Source of the DNA: Hepsetus odoe
Lineage: Eukaryota > Chordata > Actinopteri > Characiformes > Hepsetidae
DNA length: 64,000 bases
Direction: 5' to 3'
Assembly (NCBI GenBank): GCA_017165825.1
Contig: CM029372.1
Span: forward strand, 26,155,655 to 26,219,654
The notes under the pieces are model-generated. The model worked only from the letters and a program-made list of their open reading frames with translations, did no database searches and was not told the origin of the DNA. Shown piece by piece: positions 30,700 to 42,072 of the stretch. The translations under genes were made by a program, and so were the position numbers. Positions within the stretch are counted from its first letter, which is position 1; each line of letters opens with the position of its first letter.

Positions 30700-31138
30700 G
30701 ATTACACCTCTCATCACATCCATAAACCTCCTCTTTGTCCTTCTTCCCATCTTTTCATGGCAGCTCCATCATCAACATCCTTCTCCTGATATAATCCTTG
30801 CCTCTCCTCTGGACATGTCCAAACCAAGGCAGCCTTCATTCCCTCACTTTGTCTCGCACAACCTGAGTTGTCCCTCTGATATACTCATTTCTAATACTCT
30901 TCACACTCAGCATCTTTAACTCTGACACCTCCATCTCCACCAGCTGTCTTTTCATCAGCGCCAACCTTTCCAACCTGTATAGCATAACTGGTCTCACTAC
31001 CCTCCTGTAAACCTTCCTTTTGCTCTCGCTGGTACCCATCTATCACAGATCACTCCACCCACTCTTCTCCACCCATTCCAACCTCTCTGCACCCTCTTCT
31101 TCACCTCTCTTCCACACTCGCCGTTACTCTGAACTGCT
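30700..31138 (-). pseudogene. RTE-like LINE 3' coding region, minus strand
   Basis: Read on the minus strand, the fragment covers the part from the VKKRVQ...GWNGW-type segment, through a KVYRRVVRPVMLYRLE-like stretch and ELKML, to RDKVREC and the Lys/Arg-rich C-terminus. With the preceding plus-strand piece it forms a 5'-inversion structure, as seen when a LINE is twin-primed. Confidence 0.8.
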
Positions 31139-31395
31139 GAAGCCAGAATTCATTTTAATGCTAAGTGCTAACAGTCGGTGGCGCTAGGTCTCTAAATAGT
31201 AAGAATTAGCATCTCTCATCTAAAACAAGGCAAACCTGTTGGAGAGATTTCGCAAACAGGTGACGATTTCTCATTTACACAAAGCATCACGCTGGACCTG
31301 GATTACAAACAGGTTGGATTAGCCGGCTCACTTGAATCCTTTTCTGTCTATTCAGCAGAGAAGTAGACCAGGAGTTGAGGAATACAGCATGCACG

Positions 31396-31449
<54 letters not shown>

Positions 31450-31725
31450 AGAGAATCCATCCAGACTGGGTTGCCTTTGTGTAAATAAAGTGATGCTTGT
31501 TAGCCGGTACAGGTAGGAGGCGCTGCTTGCGCCTGCTTTAGACGGGATGGAAGATTTCAGTGTTGGTGACGAGTGATTTATGGTCATGGTGTCCTTTTTT
31601 TGCACCCTTTCTTACAAAGGAAATAAAGTGCTGCAGCCTGAAGAAAAAAATAACGTTTTAGGCACTGCTCAGGCCTCGAAGTAGGAACGAGCGAACACAC
31701 CGCACCTCTTAAACGCTTTATTTTT
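31139..31725. other. Intronic sequence with GA run
   Basis: GA repeats at 31401-31444. The rest is single-copy with no recognised exon. Confidence 0.45.
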
Positions 31726-31961
31726 ATTGAAAGCAACTGTTCTCGTCATTGTGAAACACGGCACAGCACACAGTGAGCCACAACCAAATTCAACCTCTGC
31801 TTTTCACCCACACACACATGCAGCAGGGGGCTGCTATTTAAAGCAACCGGGGACCAGCGATGGGGACGGTGCCTTGCTTAAGGGCAACCTACTGGTCTGA
31901 GATTCGAACCCACGACCCCCCGATCCTGGGGGCCTAGTCCCAGGTCAACCGTTGCCGCCAC
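31726..31961 (-). mobile_element. CACTTTCACTTT-family SINE, nearly complete
   Basis: It includes TCGTCATTGTGAAACACGGC, ATGCAGCAGGGGGCTGCTAT, the core GCGATGGGGACGGTGCC, the inverted B box GATTCGAACCC and the head remnant. Only the tail triplets are decayed. Confidence 0.85.
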
Positions 31962-32362
31962 TGATAAAGAAATGATCTGTATAAATGATCCAAAAATAAT
32001 CTGTCACTGGTCCGTTTAAGAAGTTTAGAATATCTAAAGTGTCTGAAATGTTTCTTTCCTTGATGCTTTTAGGCAGAATTGTTGAACGTAGTGTTTTTAT
32101 TTTCCAATCGAAGCTAAAAGAGCATGGATGCCAAAGAAGTGAAGGGAGCATTTTGCGTTCTCACGCGAAAAACGTGACTTAGTCCATCACGGCAGCAGGA
32201 CGGGTCTGAGGAATCATCTCTGGTGTGTAAGTATAGGGTTCCCCGTGTCGCTAAAGGATACAGACCGGTGATCCGTCAGCATTAACATCACATTTTGAAT
32301 GTTTCAAGTACTCAAGTGTTCATTTCTAATGGCTGTTATCACATTTTCCACCGGCAGGATCG
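31962..32362. other. Intronic sequence, nothing recognised
   Basis: No repeat or exon supported. Confidence 0.4.
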
Positions 32363-32494
32363 TACATCCAGCACCCAGGGAGCAGTGATGGGGACGGTAC
32401 CTTGCTCAAGGGTACCTCAGGGCGACCTTCTGGTCTGGGATTTGAACCCATGACCTAGTCCCTAAACACTAGACCAGTGCTGCCACTTGAGGGT
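32363..32494 (-). mobile_element. CACTTTCACTTT-family SINE, 5' half
   Basis: Core GGGAGCAGTGATGGGGACGG, inverted B box GGGATTTGAACCC and head TAGACCAGTGCTGCC. Confidence 0.8.
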
Positions 32495-33174
32495 CGATTT
32501 CGTAGTATTCGGAGCCTGTTAACATGTACACGATGATCACGTGCGCTAAAATATCTGAAATATTGCATGTTGAACGTTTTGCTAACAGCGGCTTGATCGA
32601 ATACGCCTGTCTGCGCTCGCGTCCTGACGGTAATCGCGCTCGAAGGCGTGATCAGGAGCCTGTTTTTTGCGGCCCACCCTCCAGCGTGTACCTGACACGA
32701 GGGTCTCCACTTCTGCAGAATCGAGTAACACTTGAAATGCTGTGAAGAGGGAGGTTTTTCATTAGCACTTTCAGATCAGGATCAAGAGCCGTTACGCAGG
32801 AATGTGATGGAGGGAGAAGGAGAGAGAGAGCAAGAGGAGAAAGAAGAGAGCTAAAATAAGCGAGAGTGTGATAAAGAAAGAGAGAGCCGCCGTTTTTTTT
32901 CTTTTTCTCTTCTCGCTGACAGTGTGATGTGCGGCGTCCTGTGTATTCTCTGCTTTATTACTTAGCTCTGTCTAATCCCCTGCATGCAATATGACAAACT
33001 AAAATTAGCGCCTCAGAGAGCGGCGCATCGCCCTGCACTAACGCAAGCCATGGAGGAACAGAGTTGCTGCTCTATCGCTCCATTCCGGGAGCCGAACTAA
33101 CTCTCGTTTTCTCATAACGCCTATAAAGAAGCACGTTTCCCATCTTATAGTAGTACATGAACTCCGCTCTGAAG
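32495..33174. other. Single-copy intron with CNE-like part
   Basis: At about 32930-33050 the sequence (TTATTACTTAGCTCTGTCTA, CTGCATGCAATATGAC, AAAATTAGCGCC) resembles a conserved non-coding element. A purine-rich patch lies at 32810-32890. Confidence 0.35.
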
Positions 33175-33612
33175 TTAACTGTTCTAGAAGAGCTTTATTT
33201 TCAAGTTTGGGCCGATAAAATTGCTCTATTTTACAGTTTAGCTCAATAAAAGAAATCCGTTTCGCCCTTGATTTTCATCAAGAACGTGACAATAGTGAAG
33301 CTGATGCTCATAACGATGTTCTCGCTTCACTCTTCTGATATTAACACGGCTCTTCTTTCACATTCCCCCATCGAGTGGTGAAGAACGTCTATTTTTCAGC
33401 CATTTTTGTCCGGTTCCTATTCATAAAAGGGATTCTATTTTCCAGTTGAAGAATCAAGAGCTGTGTTGCCCAGTTTTTTACATGAATATGGAATATTTCT
33501 GAGTTTATATTCATGACCGAAGTCTCAGTTTCCAGTTTGTATAAAAAAAAACCATCAAAAAAGCACTTCGTTTTCCAGTGATGGGTATAAAAGAGCCCTG
33601 TTTTCCAGTTTA
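33175..33612. repeat. Degenerate tandem repeat with TTTTCCAGTTT words
   Basis: The words CTATTTTCCAGTT, GTTTCCAGTTT, GTTTTCCAGTG and TGTTTTCCAGTTT recur at irregular spacing of roughly 45-90 bases with ATAAAAG between. It is strongly diverged, so the tandem origin is uncertain. Confidence 0.45.
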
Positions 33613-34085
33613 AATGTGGGGAGCAGCTTGAGGAGAACCTGGAGAGGTGGAGATCTGCTCTAGAGAAGAGAGGAATGAAGGTGAGTAGGGCAAAGACAAA
33701 GACATGAGTGTGAACGAAAGGGAGGAAAGCGGAGTGGTGAGGATGCAGGGAGTAGAGGTGATGAAGGAGGAGTTTAAATACTCGTGATGAACAGTTCAGA
33801 GTAACGGCGAGTGTGGAAGAGTGGTGAAGAAGAGAGTGCGGGCAGGTTGGAATGGGTGGAGAAGAGATGGACCAGCAGGAGTGAAAGGGAAGCTTTACAG
33901 GATGGTAGTGAGACCAGCTATGCCATATAGGTTGGAGACGGTGATGCTGATGAAAAGCCAGGAGGTGGAGCTGCTGGCGTCAGAGTTAAAGATGCTGAGA
34001 TGTTCGCTGGAGGGACGAGGATGGACGGGATTAGAAATGAGTACATTAGAGGGACGGCTCAGGTTAGATGTTTTCGAGAGAGTCC
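33613..34085 (+). pseudogene. RTE-like LINE reverse transcriptase fragment
   Basis: It begins just after the catalytic box (EQLEENLERWRSALEKRG) and runs on through MSVNEREESGVVRMQG, KKRVRAGWNGWRRDG (33829-33873) and LYRMVVRPAMPYRLE. It breaks off inside the RGTAQVR segment. Frameshifts and a stop interrupt it. Its own last 100 bases appear 555 bases further on. Confidence 0.8.
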
Positions 34086-34639
34086 GAGGATCGAGACTGT
34101 GGATTTGAAAAGATGAAGAGAACGAAGTTGAGGATGAGTGGGGTTTTGGGGTCTGCTTTACTCGGCTGCTTTGTTTGTTGCTCGCACGCGCCCCCAACCC
34201 CGGGAGCATATGCGGCACACGGTTACGTATGTTCAGCTGATTACGCCCTGTGATTGATTACGACCCCTTGGGTGCTCCGAGCATATTTTTGTGGCTGAAA
34301 AAGGAGTGAAAACGAGCGCACACTCACACACAGCCGAGCACGCTCACACTGAGCCCATATCGGGTTAATGATGTGTATAAAAGCACCAGATGTTTAACCC
34401 CGACCCGGACCAGGAAAACACTTGTTTGGGAGCCGGCAGCGGATGATGAACTGCTTGTGCTTTCTCCAGGAGAAATTACACAACACGATCTCGGAAAAAG
34501 AGAACCCATCCTGGTTTGATCTAGGACGTTTATCAGACGTCCCGGTCTGATCCAAAAGAACCTGGTGAGATAAGCGATTGATATTTGCGGAGAAAATCTC
34601 TCTACGGCCGCTATCCTGAACAGGAGAAGTTGCTTTCAG
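34086..34639. other. Unique sequence inside the LINE copy
   Basis: About 555 bases separate the two parts of the LINE. No transposon ends are evident, so this may be a deletion/insertion junction or two independent fragments. Confidence 0.4.
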
Positions 34640-34760
34640 AAGTCGGTTGGAAGGAGGAAGATGCAGAGGACAAGAAGAAATGGAGACGCTGTGATGACCC
34701 CTAATGGGAGCAGCCGAACACAGAAGGAGAAGAAGATGAAGGAGGAGGAGGAGGAGGAGG
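34640..34760 (+). mobile_element. RTE-like LINE 3' end
   Basis: GAGGAAGATGCAGAGGAC, AAGAAATGGAGACGC and the 3' UTR end CCCCTAATGGGAGCAGCCGA lead into a purine triplet tail (GGA units at 34739-34758). Confidence 0.75.
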
Positions 34761-35885
34761 CTTACCCAGTAGAACCTTTAATGGTAGTTTAGTTAAGCAG
34801 TCAGGATGTTTTAGCAGAAGTTAGGTGACTCTAAACGAAAGCGTTTCCGATATAAAGAAGGGAAACACACGTTTGTGAGTTTCTGGTCCAGGTCGATCTC
34901 CAGCTCTGTGTAAAGATTCATTACATGCCCAGGCACGCAGTTCAGCGTTTACTTCAGAAGGCACACAATGCATTTGCTCGGCGGACCCTCGGCTCTGTCA
35001 GGTAATCGATATTAGATATGGAAACGCTCGGTGTTGGAGGTCTGCATGCGAGCTGTAAATGCGCCCGTGCCGTTGCAGTTCGCTCCCACAGCGCATCCGA
35101 GATGAACCTTCAGATTGCTAAAACCGTACCTCCTCTCCGCACCTAAGATCTGCCGATGTTCTCGCGAGGTTTGAAGGGAAGGTAAACAAGCTCAAAGCGA
35201 GGGTGTGGATCTTCCCCAGCCGAAGTAGAAGACGATCAGAAATAATTCCGCATTAACAGTGTGCACATTAAACGAGATTCTACTGAGCGTTTACGCGCAA
35301 ATGCCTCGGCTTAGTTGGGGTGAATGATCTGGAGACAATCTAATATATGCTGAATATTTTACCGGTTTTATATTTATCATCCATTTTTTAGGAATCCTTC
35401 CTTTCCCAGGTCATTTTTTTTTTTTTTTTTTAGGCCTGAGTATTATAACTATAATGGCTGCCAGTTCATAATCTAAACTTTATTAGACCTTATTACCTGT
35501 CTACATGGGATAAAATAGGATATAATTAAAGCTACAGCCCCTGCAATTAGAACATTTCACTCTTTTAAACTCAGACCTACTATCGCGCCGCTAATTTACA
35601 CCTGGCCTGGTGAAGGGAATAAGTAATCGGCCGAACGCTTCCCGTGTCCTTCACCGTTTTCTGCACCAGCCCTTTTGCACAAAGTGAATTTTGCACTGTT
35701 TATATAAGGCATGTAAACTGCACATTCGGGCTCTCTCACCATGTTTGTAATTCTCACATGCGGGGCTTTAGGTAGAATGTGTCTAATTTGCTGAAGCCTG
35801 ATTGGCGAGTGAAGCATGTTGCAGGTTAGATTAGATGTTTTATTCCGATTTGTGTAGACACTTAAAATATGAACATTTTGTGAAA
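34761..35885. other. Intronic single-copy sequence
   Basis: A T run lies at 35416-35433. A CpG-containing part at 34900-35330 has no repeat I can name and is a possible regulatory segment. No exon recognised. Confidence 0.35.
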
Positions 35886-36005
35886 TTGAAAGTGACCATT
35901 TGCCATTGTGAACACAGCACACCGTGAAGCACAACAAAAAGCACCCAGGGAGCAGTGATGGGGATGGTACCTCGCTCAAGGGTACCTAAGGGCAACATAC
36001 TGATC
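35886..36005 (-). mobile_element. CACTTTCACTTT-family SINE, central part deleted
   Basis: Tail-side sequence (CATTTGCCATTGTGAACAC) joins directly to AGCACCCAGGGAGCAGTGATG and the core. The head side is missing. Confidence 0.75.
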
Positions 36006-36116
36006 ATTTTATCACAGAGAGTCTTGTATTTTTGATGTATAGTTGAAGAACAGTTCTCCAGGCTTCCTGATGCACAATGTTTTTGGCTCTCGTTTTCAGT
36101 ACAGTCCCTGTAAATG
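36006..36116 (-). repeat. Module shared with 7538-7645 (inverted)
   Basis: GTATTTTTGATGTATAGTTG, CTCCAGGCTTCCTGATGCAC and CAGTACAGTCCCTG match the complement of the earlier module. Here too the next element is a SINE head after GAGCAGTTT. Confidence 0.7.
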
Positions 36117-36233
36117 AGCAGTTTGGCCTAGTGGTTATGGAATTGGCCGCGGGATCGGAAGGTCGTAGGGTCAAATCCCAGACCAGGAGGTTGCCCTGAG
36201 CTTGAGCAAGGTACCGTCCCCATTGCTGCTCAG
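36117..36233 (+). mobile_element. CACTTTCACTTT-family SINE, 5' half
   Basis: Head GTTTGGCCTAGTGGTTATGG, B box region GGGTCAAATCC, core GAGCAAGGTACCGTCCCCAT. Confidence 0.75.
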
Positions 36234-36302
36234 TACCTGAAGGCAACATTTTGGTCTGGGATTCAAACCCATGACCTTCTGATCCTGGTCCCTAAACACT
36301 GC
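36234..36302 (-). mobile_element. CACTTTCACTTT-family SINE, head fragment in inverted order
   Basis: GGTCTGGGATTCAAACCC (inverted B box) and CTTCTGATCCTGGTCCC follow the previous copy tail to tail, making a short inverted repeat. Confidence 0.7.
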
Positions 36303-36391
36303 ATTTATGGATGGCACGATACCTTAGTCTCTGTGTCTGTAGTGCAGACTATGAAGTTTTAATCCTGGACAACTGTCCAGGGTGTGTTCGG

Positions 36392-36566
36392 GACTAGGTC
36401 TAGTGTTGGGGGACTAGGCCTCAGTTATGAAAGATCATGGATTCAAATTCTGAACCAGTAGGTCACCCTGAGGTAACCTTGAGCAAGGTATCATTACCAT
36501 CAGTGCTCACCTGGCGGTTCACTGTGTGCTGGGTCTCTCAATGACACATAGTCACTTTCACTTTCT
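36392..36566 (+). mobile_element. CACTTTCACTTT-family SINE with central deletion
   Basis: B box remnant GGATTCAAATTC, core TTGAGCAAGGTATC, then directly GGCGGTTCACTGTGTGCTGG and the tail AGTCACTTTCACTTTC. Confidence 0.75.
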
Positions 36567-37290
36567 CATTGAGTCTCATTGAATGGATGGAGGTTTTGAA
36601 CTGATGGTGAAGCATCTAAAAAGTAAGCTTTCCTACTCAGACTCCTCCAACACTCAACTCCACAGGAGGAAACGCAGCCAACAGCAAGACATCACACCGA
36701 GTGCGTTATTTCTGGCCAGATCGGTCACATGATGGGGTTGGATTCCCTCTGATATCCAATCCATCATGGTTTGCAGTTGTCAAGCCAAGTTGGTGTAATT
36801 TCAACCCACATCTCCATCCAGGACCACAAAAACACAGCAGGACGACTCAAGTGGACACAGCACTGCACGGAGGGCAACAAAACATTACTCGAACCCTTTC
36901 TCGGTCAGCGATGCCGTAAATGACAGAATATCTCGGGAGAGCTGCAGGCCAGAGACGTACTTTTTTGGCCCGGAAAGGGAGAATTTAATCTTCTGAAAGG
37001 ACAGGCCTTCACGAGAAGCTTTGCAGTGCAGCCTTGAAGCTTTTGGAGACTTGTAGTTGTCTCCCAAAACTCTCAACGTGTTTAATATTAAGAACAGTTG
37101 AGTTCATCGTTGAAAAGTGAGCTTATTTACATCATTAATGACCCAAAACCGGGCGAAGAGTCCTGATTGGGTGATTCAGATTGTCGGTTCAGTGACCTCA
37201 AGTCAGGATTCAGAATGATGGGACGCTTGTGCTTTTCTTGTTGTGAAGACACCTTGAAAAACAATCTGTTGATACTCTAAACTGGAAATC
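36567..37290. other. Intronic single-copy sequence
   Basis: No repeat or exon supported. Confidence 0.4.
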
Positions 37291-37670
37291 CGTCCATCAG
37301 TCCATCCATCCATCCATCAGTCCATCAATCCATCCATCCATCCATCAGTCCATCAATCCATCTGTCCGTCCATCAGTCCAGCTGTCCATCCTTCCATCCA
37401 TCCATCCATCTGTCCATCCGTCCATCCATCAGTCCATCCATCCATCCATCCATTAGTCCATCAATCCATCCTTCCATCCATCCATCCATCTGTCCATCCA
37501 TCAGTCCGTCCATCCATCCATCCATCTGTCCATCCATCAGTCCATCAATCCATCCATCCATCCATCCATCCATCCTTCCATTCCATCCATTCCATCTGTC
37601 CATCCATCAGTCCATCAATCAATCCATCCATCCATCAGCCCATCCATCCATCCATCAGCCCATCCATCCG
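37291..37670. repeat. CATC tetranucleotide microsatellite, imperfect
   Basis: About 380 bases of CCAT/CATC units with CAGT, CTGT and CAAT variants in a loose higher-order pattern (CATCAGTCCATC blocks). Aspartate/methionine/glycine frames on the minus strand come from it. Confidence 0.93.
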
Positions 37671-37745
37671 AGATGCTTATCCTAACCAGGATGGCTGGAG
37701 TTTCTTACAGGTGCGTGAACACCATCGCCATCCCATCCCAAAACA
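37671..37745. mobile_element. Possible DANA-like SINE tail
   Basis: GATGCTTATCCTAACCAGGA adjoining the CATC run resembles AGCTGCTTATCCTAACCCGG at 43308-43327, which also follows CATCCATC. Fragmentary. Confidence 0.4.
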
Positions 37746-38207
37746 AAAGATGAGAAATGAAATTAAACCCCTCAGGATATCATTTAAGAGGTCTTCATCT
37801 TGTTGCTTATCCCCTTTATCAGATCTCCGCTTGCTAGGAACCTCAGCAGATATGTTTCCTGTAGGTTGTGAGGTGCTGAGCTTTCGCCAATTAAGGCAGG
37901 TGCGGGGCGAGTTTGTGAGGCGCTGCAGTATTGTAAAGATCCACCGCTGCTCGCTTTTCCTTTTAAAAGTCTCACTTCCTTCTTTTTTTTTCCCCCGCTC
38001 GTCTCTCCCGCTCTCCTCTCCCGCTCTCTCCTGGCTAATGAAACATGAAGCTTTTGGCTGTTTGCCTCCGTGTAGCCCACACTGCCCGTTTGAGCGCTGC
38101 TCCTCTGCTGGACTTTGTTGCTTGTTAAAGACCGGTGCAGCGGATGGGCCTTTTTGCTTGTTAAAAGCCTCCTGATCCAGGTTTGCCCGAACGTAGCTCG
38201 TTAAAAG

Positions 38208-38210
<3 letters not shown>
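37746..38210. other. Single-copy, CNE-like intron segment
   Basis: The stretch 37760-38180 is free of recognised repeats apart from a pyrimidine run. It contains CTGGCTAATGAAACATG at 38031-38047, almost repeated at 48366-48382. One long frame is present but shows no family resemblance. Confidence 0.35.

Positions 38211-38243
<33 letters not shown>
38211..38243. repeat. CA microsatellite
   Basis: About 16 CA units. Confidence 0.9.
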
Positions 38244-38245
<2 letters not shown>

Positions 38246-39065
38246 CCTCTCCACCTAACGTTTCCACCGGACTCCCTCCGTCTGTAAAAGTTTCCTCTCT
38301 GTGGGTCGTTCGCTCTCGGCGTTGGTGTTCTGGCCTCATTCAGGGCGGAAGCCCATTAGCCGTAATGCCCGGGCAGCAGGAGGCCGCTCTCCGCATTGTT
38401 GCCGATGTCGTTATTGAGGAAAAGTCAGCCGTCGCTCCACCTCCACGCTGAACAACCTGCTCTGCTGTAGCATAGCAACCCGAACCTGCTGCCTTGCTGA
38501 AAAAGCCAGCTTTCATTTCTGGGGTAATTAGTTTAGCGTGGACTGTCACAGCCGCGGAAAAACGGCCAGACGTCAAGTTAATCAAGAGATGCGGCTGTGT
38601 GTTAACGCTGAAGCCTCTGAAGGGAACGTTTTCTTTATCGTGGAAGAAACACGGGTGAGGAGGAGCGGGGGGGTGTTAGGCAGAAAGATAGAGAGAGAAT
38701 GGAAGGCTGGGAAAGAAGCAGAAGAAGAGAGTGGGACAGATCAAGAGTGAAAAAAGAGAGAGAGCTGTCAGTTTTGTGGAGTTTGTGAAAAGATGATGTG
38801 ATAATAAACCAGAGAGTGTGTGTGTGTGTGTGTGTGTGTTGTATTGACAGTTCTCTGTGTCCAAATACTGAGTTGAAACAGGAGATGGCTCAGATAGGAA
38901 TGAAACACACACACACACACATACACAGGGGAATTAAAGACAGTCCAAAGGAAGAACCAATAGAAAAGAGATGCTGAGTGTGTGTTGGTGTGTAAGATGG
39001 AGAGATACGTTCATCATGTGAGAGATAAAAACAGAGAGGGAGAAACCGAAGCAGGGTGATACAGA
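38244..39065. other. Intron with GT and CA runs
   Basis: GT at 38817-38838 and CA at 38905-38922 face each other about 65 bases apart. A purine-rich patch lies at 38680-38770. No exon recognised. Confidence 0.45.
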
Positions 39066-39355
39066 CACACATGCTGCTGATAAAATGCCAGGCGGTGGAG
39101 CTGGAGGTGTCCGGGTCGGAGATGCTGAGATTTGTGTTGGGTGTGACGAGGATGGACAGGACTAGGGACACATCTATATTAGAGGGACAGCTCAGGTTGG
39201 AAGGTTGGGAGACAGGGTCCCTCAGAGAATGAGAATGTCCAGAGGAGAGACGAGGAGTATATCAGCAAGGATGTTGAGGAAGGAGCCTCCAGGAAAGGAG
39301 AGAAGAGGAAGGACAAAGAGGAGGTTTATGGATGTAGTGTGGGAGGACATCTGTC
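39066..39355 (+). pseudogene. RTE-like LINE 3' coding fragment
   Basis: It starts in the LLIKCQAVELEVS-type segment and passes through GTGACGAGGATGGACAGGAC, AGAGGGACAGCTCAGGTTGG and GGAGAGACGAGGAGTATATC to GTTTATGGATGTAGTGTGGG. The RWFGHV core is deleted down to MSRGETR. Confidence 0.75.
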
Positions 39356-39473
39356 TCCATTTACTCCTGTCCTCTGCGTCTTCTTTCACACCGGACGCCT
39401 GCATCTCCTGCTTGGAGCTGTGTGGTGCATGTTTACTGTGAAACGTAGTACATTTGTATTTACATTTACATTT

Positions 39474-39655
39474 TAAGGTTGTTGGTATGAATCTCAGACC
39501 AATAGGTTGCTCTGAAGTAACCTTGAGCACGGTACCAGCTCCATCACTGCTCCCCGGTTGCTGGATGTGGCAGCCCATATGCTGCACGATGTGTGGTTTA
39601 AACACAGATGTCGCATTTCGTTGTGGACAAATGGGCAAATAGTCACTTTCACTTG
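39474..39655 (+). mobile_element. CACTTTCACTTT-family SINE, head truncated
   Basis: It begins at the B-box region (GGTATGAATCTCAGACC) and is complete to GGCAAATAGTCACTTTCAC. It is preceded by TTTACATTTACATTTTAAGG. Confidence 0.8.
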
Positions 39656-39803
39656 ATAAAAGCACACAGAAAAGACGAACCCTCGTATGTCCATCAGAGC
39701 AGATCACATACATCAGGTCACAAATGTTCTTCCCTTTTGGGTCCCAGCCTCAGTCCCCACAAAGACACAAAAACCCATACAGGAAGCCACCTTGTCATCA
39801 ATT
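39656..39803. other. Spacer between SINEs
   Basis: Nothing recognised. Confidence 0.4.
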
Positions 39804-40035
39804 AAGTGAAAGCAAAAGTGACTATAGGGTCATTGTGAAACACAGTGCACACGAAACACGACCAAATGCAGCCTCTGCTTTTAACCCACACACCGTGCAG
39901 CAGGGGGGCAGCTGCTGAAAGCACCCGGGCAGCAGTGATGGGGACGGTACCTCACTCAAGGGTATGTCAGGTTTCGAAGCCACGACACTTCGGTTCCTGG
40001 GGCCTAGTCCCTAAACGCTAGGCCACCGCTGTCCT
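39804..40035 (-). mobile_element. CACTTTCACTTT-family SINE, nearly complete
   Basis: Every block from GTGAAAGCAAAAGTGAC to the head ACGCTAGGCCACCGCTGTCC is present, with the B box damaged (GGTTTCGAAGCC). Confidence 0.85.
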
Positions 40036-40259
40036 TAATTCATGTGTCATGCAAGTGGGTCTTGAACCTGTCCAAAATTATTCGGACAGCTCATCTAATG
40101 AGAGAGTCAGCCACTTTTAAGTGCCCTCATGGCTGAAACACTCATTTGGGCACACGCAGTTACAATGTCCCTAGAAAAGCTCTGATTTTACCTGCCCAGT
40201 TCAGCTCTGTTTCGTGGAGTGGTGGACCAGTCCAATCCAGTGAGCTGGTGTGGTGTTGG
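40036..40259. other. Spacer between SINEs
   Basis: Nothing recognised. Confidence 0.4.
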
Positions 40260-40476
40260 AAGTGAAAGTGACTAAAAGTGTCATTGTGAGTACACGGCAC
40301 AGCACTCAGTGAACCACGACGAATGTGCAGCGGGGGAGGCAGCTTTTGAAAGCACCCAGGGAGCAGTGATGGGGATGGTATCTTGCTCAAGGGTACGTCA
40401 GGGCAAACTACTGGTTTGGGATTTGAACCCGAGACCTTCTGATCCTGAGTCCTAGTCCCTAAACACTAAGCCACGA
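40260..40476 (-). mobile_element. CACTTTCACTTT-family SINE
   Basis: Complete tail and core; inverted B box GGGATTTGAACCC; the head ends AAACACTAAGCCACG. Confidence 0.85.
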
Positions 40477-40864
40477 GGTGATGGTGAAACTGATCTCTAC
40501 AAAACCTTTGGAGATATGTGATGGGAAATCATGAAACCTGTTGTGATTGGAGGGCAGGCAAGGTGTAAACAAACCCAGAGGTTTGGTTGCTGTAAAGTTG
40601 CAGTTAGAAATTGAGTAGAATAAATAAATATGCACATTGTGTTGGTGTGGATTACGCAGTGTCTCTCGTGCCTGCTTGGCCTGAGCCCATCTGAAGGACA
40701 AAGCTGCCTCCGCTGTGAGCTCAGGGACTGCAATGACCTTCAGAAAGGAAGAGGAAATAAGCAATAAGAATCCATTCAGTGTAGAGTGACACGCACACAT
40801 CACTCTAGCACCTTTAACCATCTCTGTGAGAAGCTGTGTGTCCCACAGAATTGGATTCGATGGA
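40477..40864. other. Intronic sequence, nothing recognised
   Basis: No repeat or exon supported. Confidence 0.4.
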
Positions 40865-41034
40865 GTGAAAGTGAAAGTGACTTTGCCATTGTGAAACAAC
40901 ACACAGTGAATCTCAACAGGATTAAAAATGAGTATATTAGAGGGACAGCTCAGGTTGGACGTCTTGGAGACGAAGTTGCTGTGCTGTGCTGCGTTTCACA
41001 ATGACGAGGGTTGTCACTTTCACTTTCACTTTAA
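40865..41034. mobile_element. SINE-LINE-SINE chimera
   Basis: A minus-strand SINE tail (40865-40919) is joined to a 58-base LINE piece (40920-40977, AAAAATGAGTATATTAGAGG to CTTGGAGACGAAGTT), which is joined to a plus-strand SINE tail (40978-41034). The two SINE tails form inverted arms around the LINE segment. Confidence 0.75.
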
Positions 41035-41936
41035 GTGCAGACGTTTGTGTTTAAACGACAGAAGTGAATGAAATACTCAAATACACACACCCGAAAACTT
41101 CAATCAGTAGTTAAATCTGTGTATTTGGTCACTTCCCACCTCTGGGTTCTGTAGACTAGCTGCAGGGCTCCAGATATCAGTAGAGTTGGATCAGTAGATC
41201 ATCGGAAGGTGGGACTTGTTCTTGTTGTTTTGGAGGAACTTTTGTAGGTTGGCCAATTCTGAGAAGATGAACTTGTTCATTTTTTTCTCCATTTTTGGGA
41301 TCATGGGTCTCATTTAGAAACAGAAGTGGCTTCACACCTCCGTCACTGATTTGTAGCGTGGTTCGCTGCCTGGTGTGTCCGTGTCTTCTTCACAAAGCTG
41401 TAAAGCTTCTGTTGAAGTGGTGTTTCGGATTCAGCAGGGCTGTAATTAAGCCAAGGTGTGTCTTTTGATTTCAGTTAACGTTGGTTAATTGGCTGATTGA
41501 GTAACCAGTGGTGCGATTCATTTTTCACATTGGGCCAGTTGGTGTGTGGAAGAATCAATTAAAAGCTGTTGTCTGTGTTTACGTTATATTAAGTTTGGTT
41601 TAAAGATCAGAAGCCAGTGAGTGTGAAGAACGTTCCCCTCAGGTAAACCAGCCAATCGGAGGCTCGAACACGGCCGAACTCCTCCAAATAGAAATGCTAA
41701 TGGCGTTGGCTGTCGGGGGAATATTTGCGTTGTTTTGTTGTCGCTGCGGGAGCGGATGCTCCTGCTTGGACGGATGTAAATTTCAGCGGCGCTGTGAGTG
41801 GCTGGGGGTGAAGATCCCTCACTCGATGGAGGCGTCAGAGAGCTCTCGTTAATTAAATACAACCTCCTTTATTTATAGAACATAAAGCCCCCACAAACAA
41901 ACAAGCAGTGGCGTATCTAATGGACTGAAGTGCTGA

Positions 41937-41940
<4 letters not shown>
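41035..41940. other. Intronic single-copy sequence
   Basis: 41600-41890 includes AT-rich CNE-like words (GTTAATTAAATACAACC). No exon supported. Confidence 0.35.

Positions 41941-42000
<60 letters not shown>
41941..42000. repeat. GT microsatellite
   Basis: About 29 uninterrupted units. An inverse CA run begins 73 bases later. Confidence 0.95.
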
Positions 42001-42072
42001 GGGGGTTTCAGCAGTACTTATTCTCTGTGTAAAAGATTCTGTCCCACCAAGAAGATTTGGGTCCAAGAGATG

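Noticed and set aside
37711..38175. A 154-codon plus-strand frame with an overlapping 220-codon minus-strand frame
   Set aside because: Both strands are open together, they cross a CA run and a pyrimidine tract, and there is no family match.
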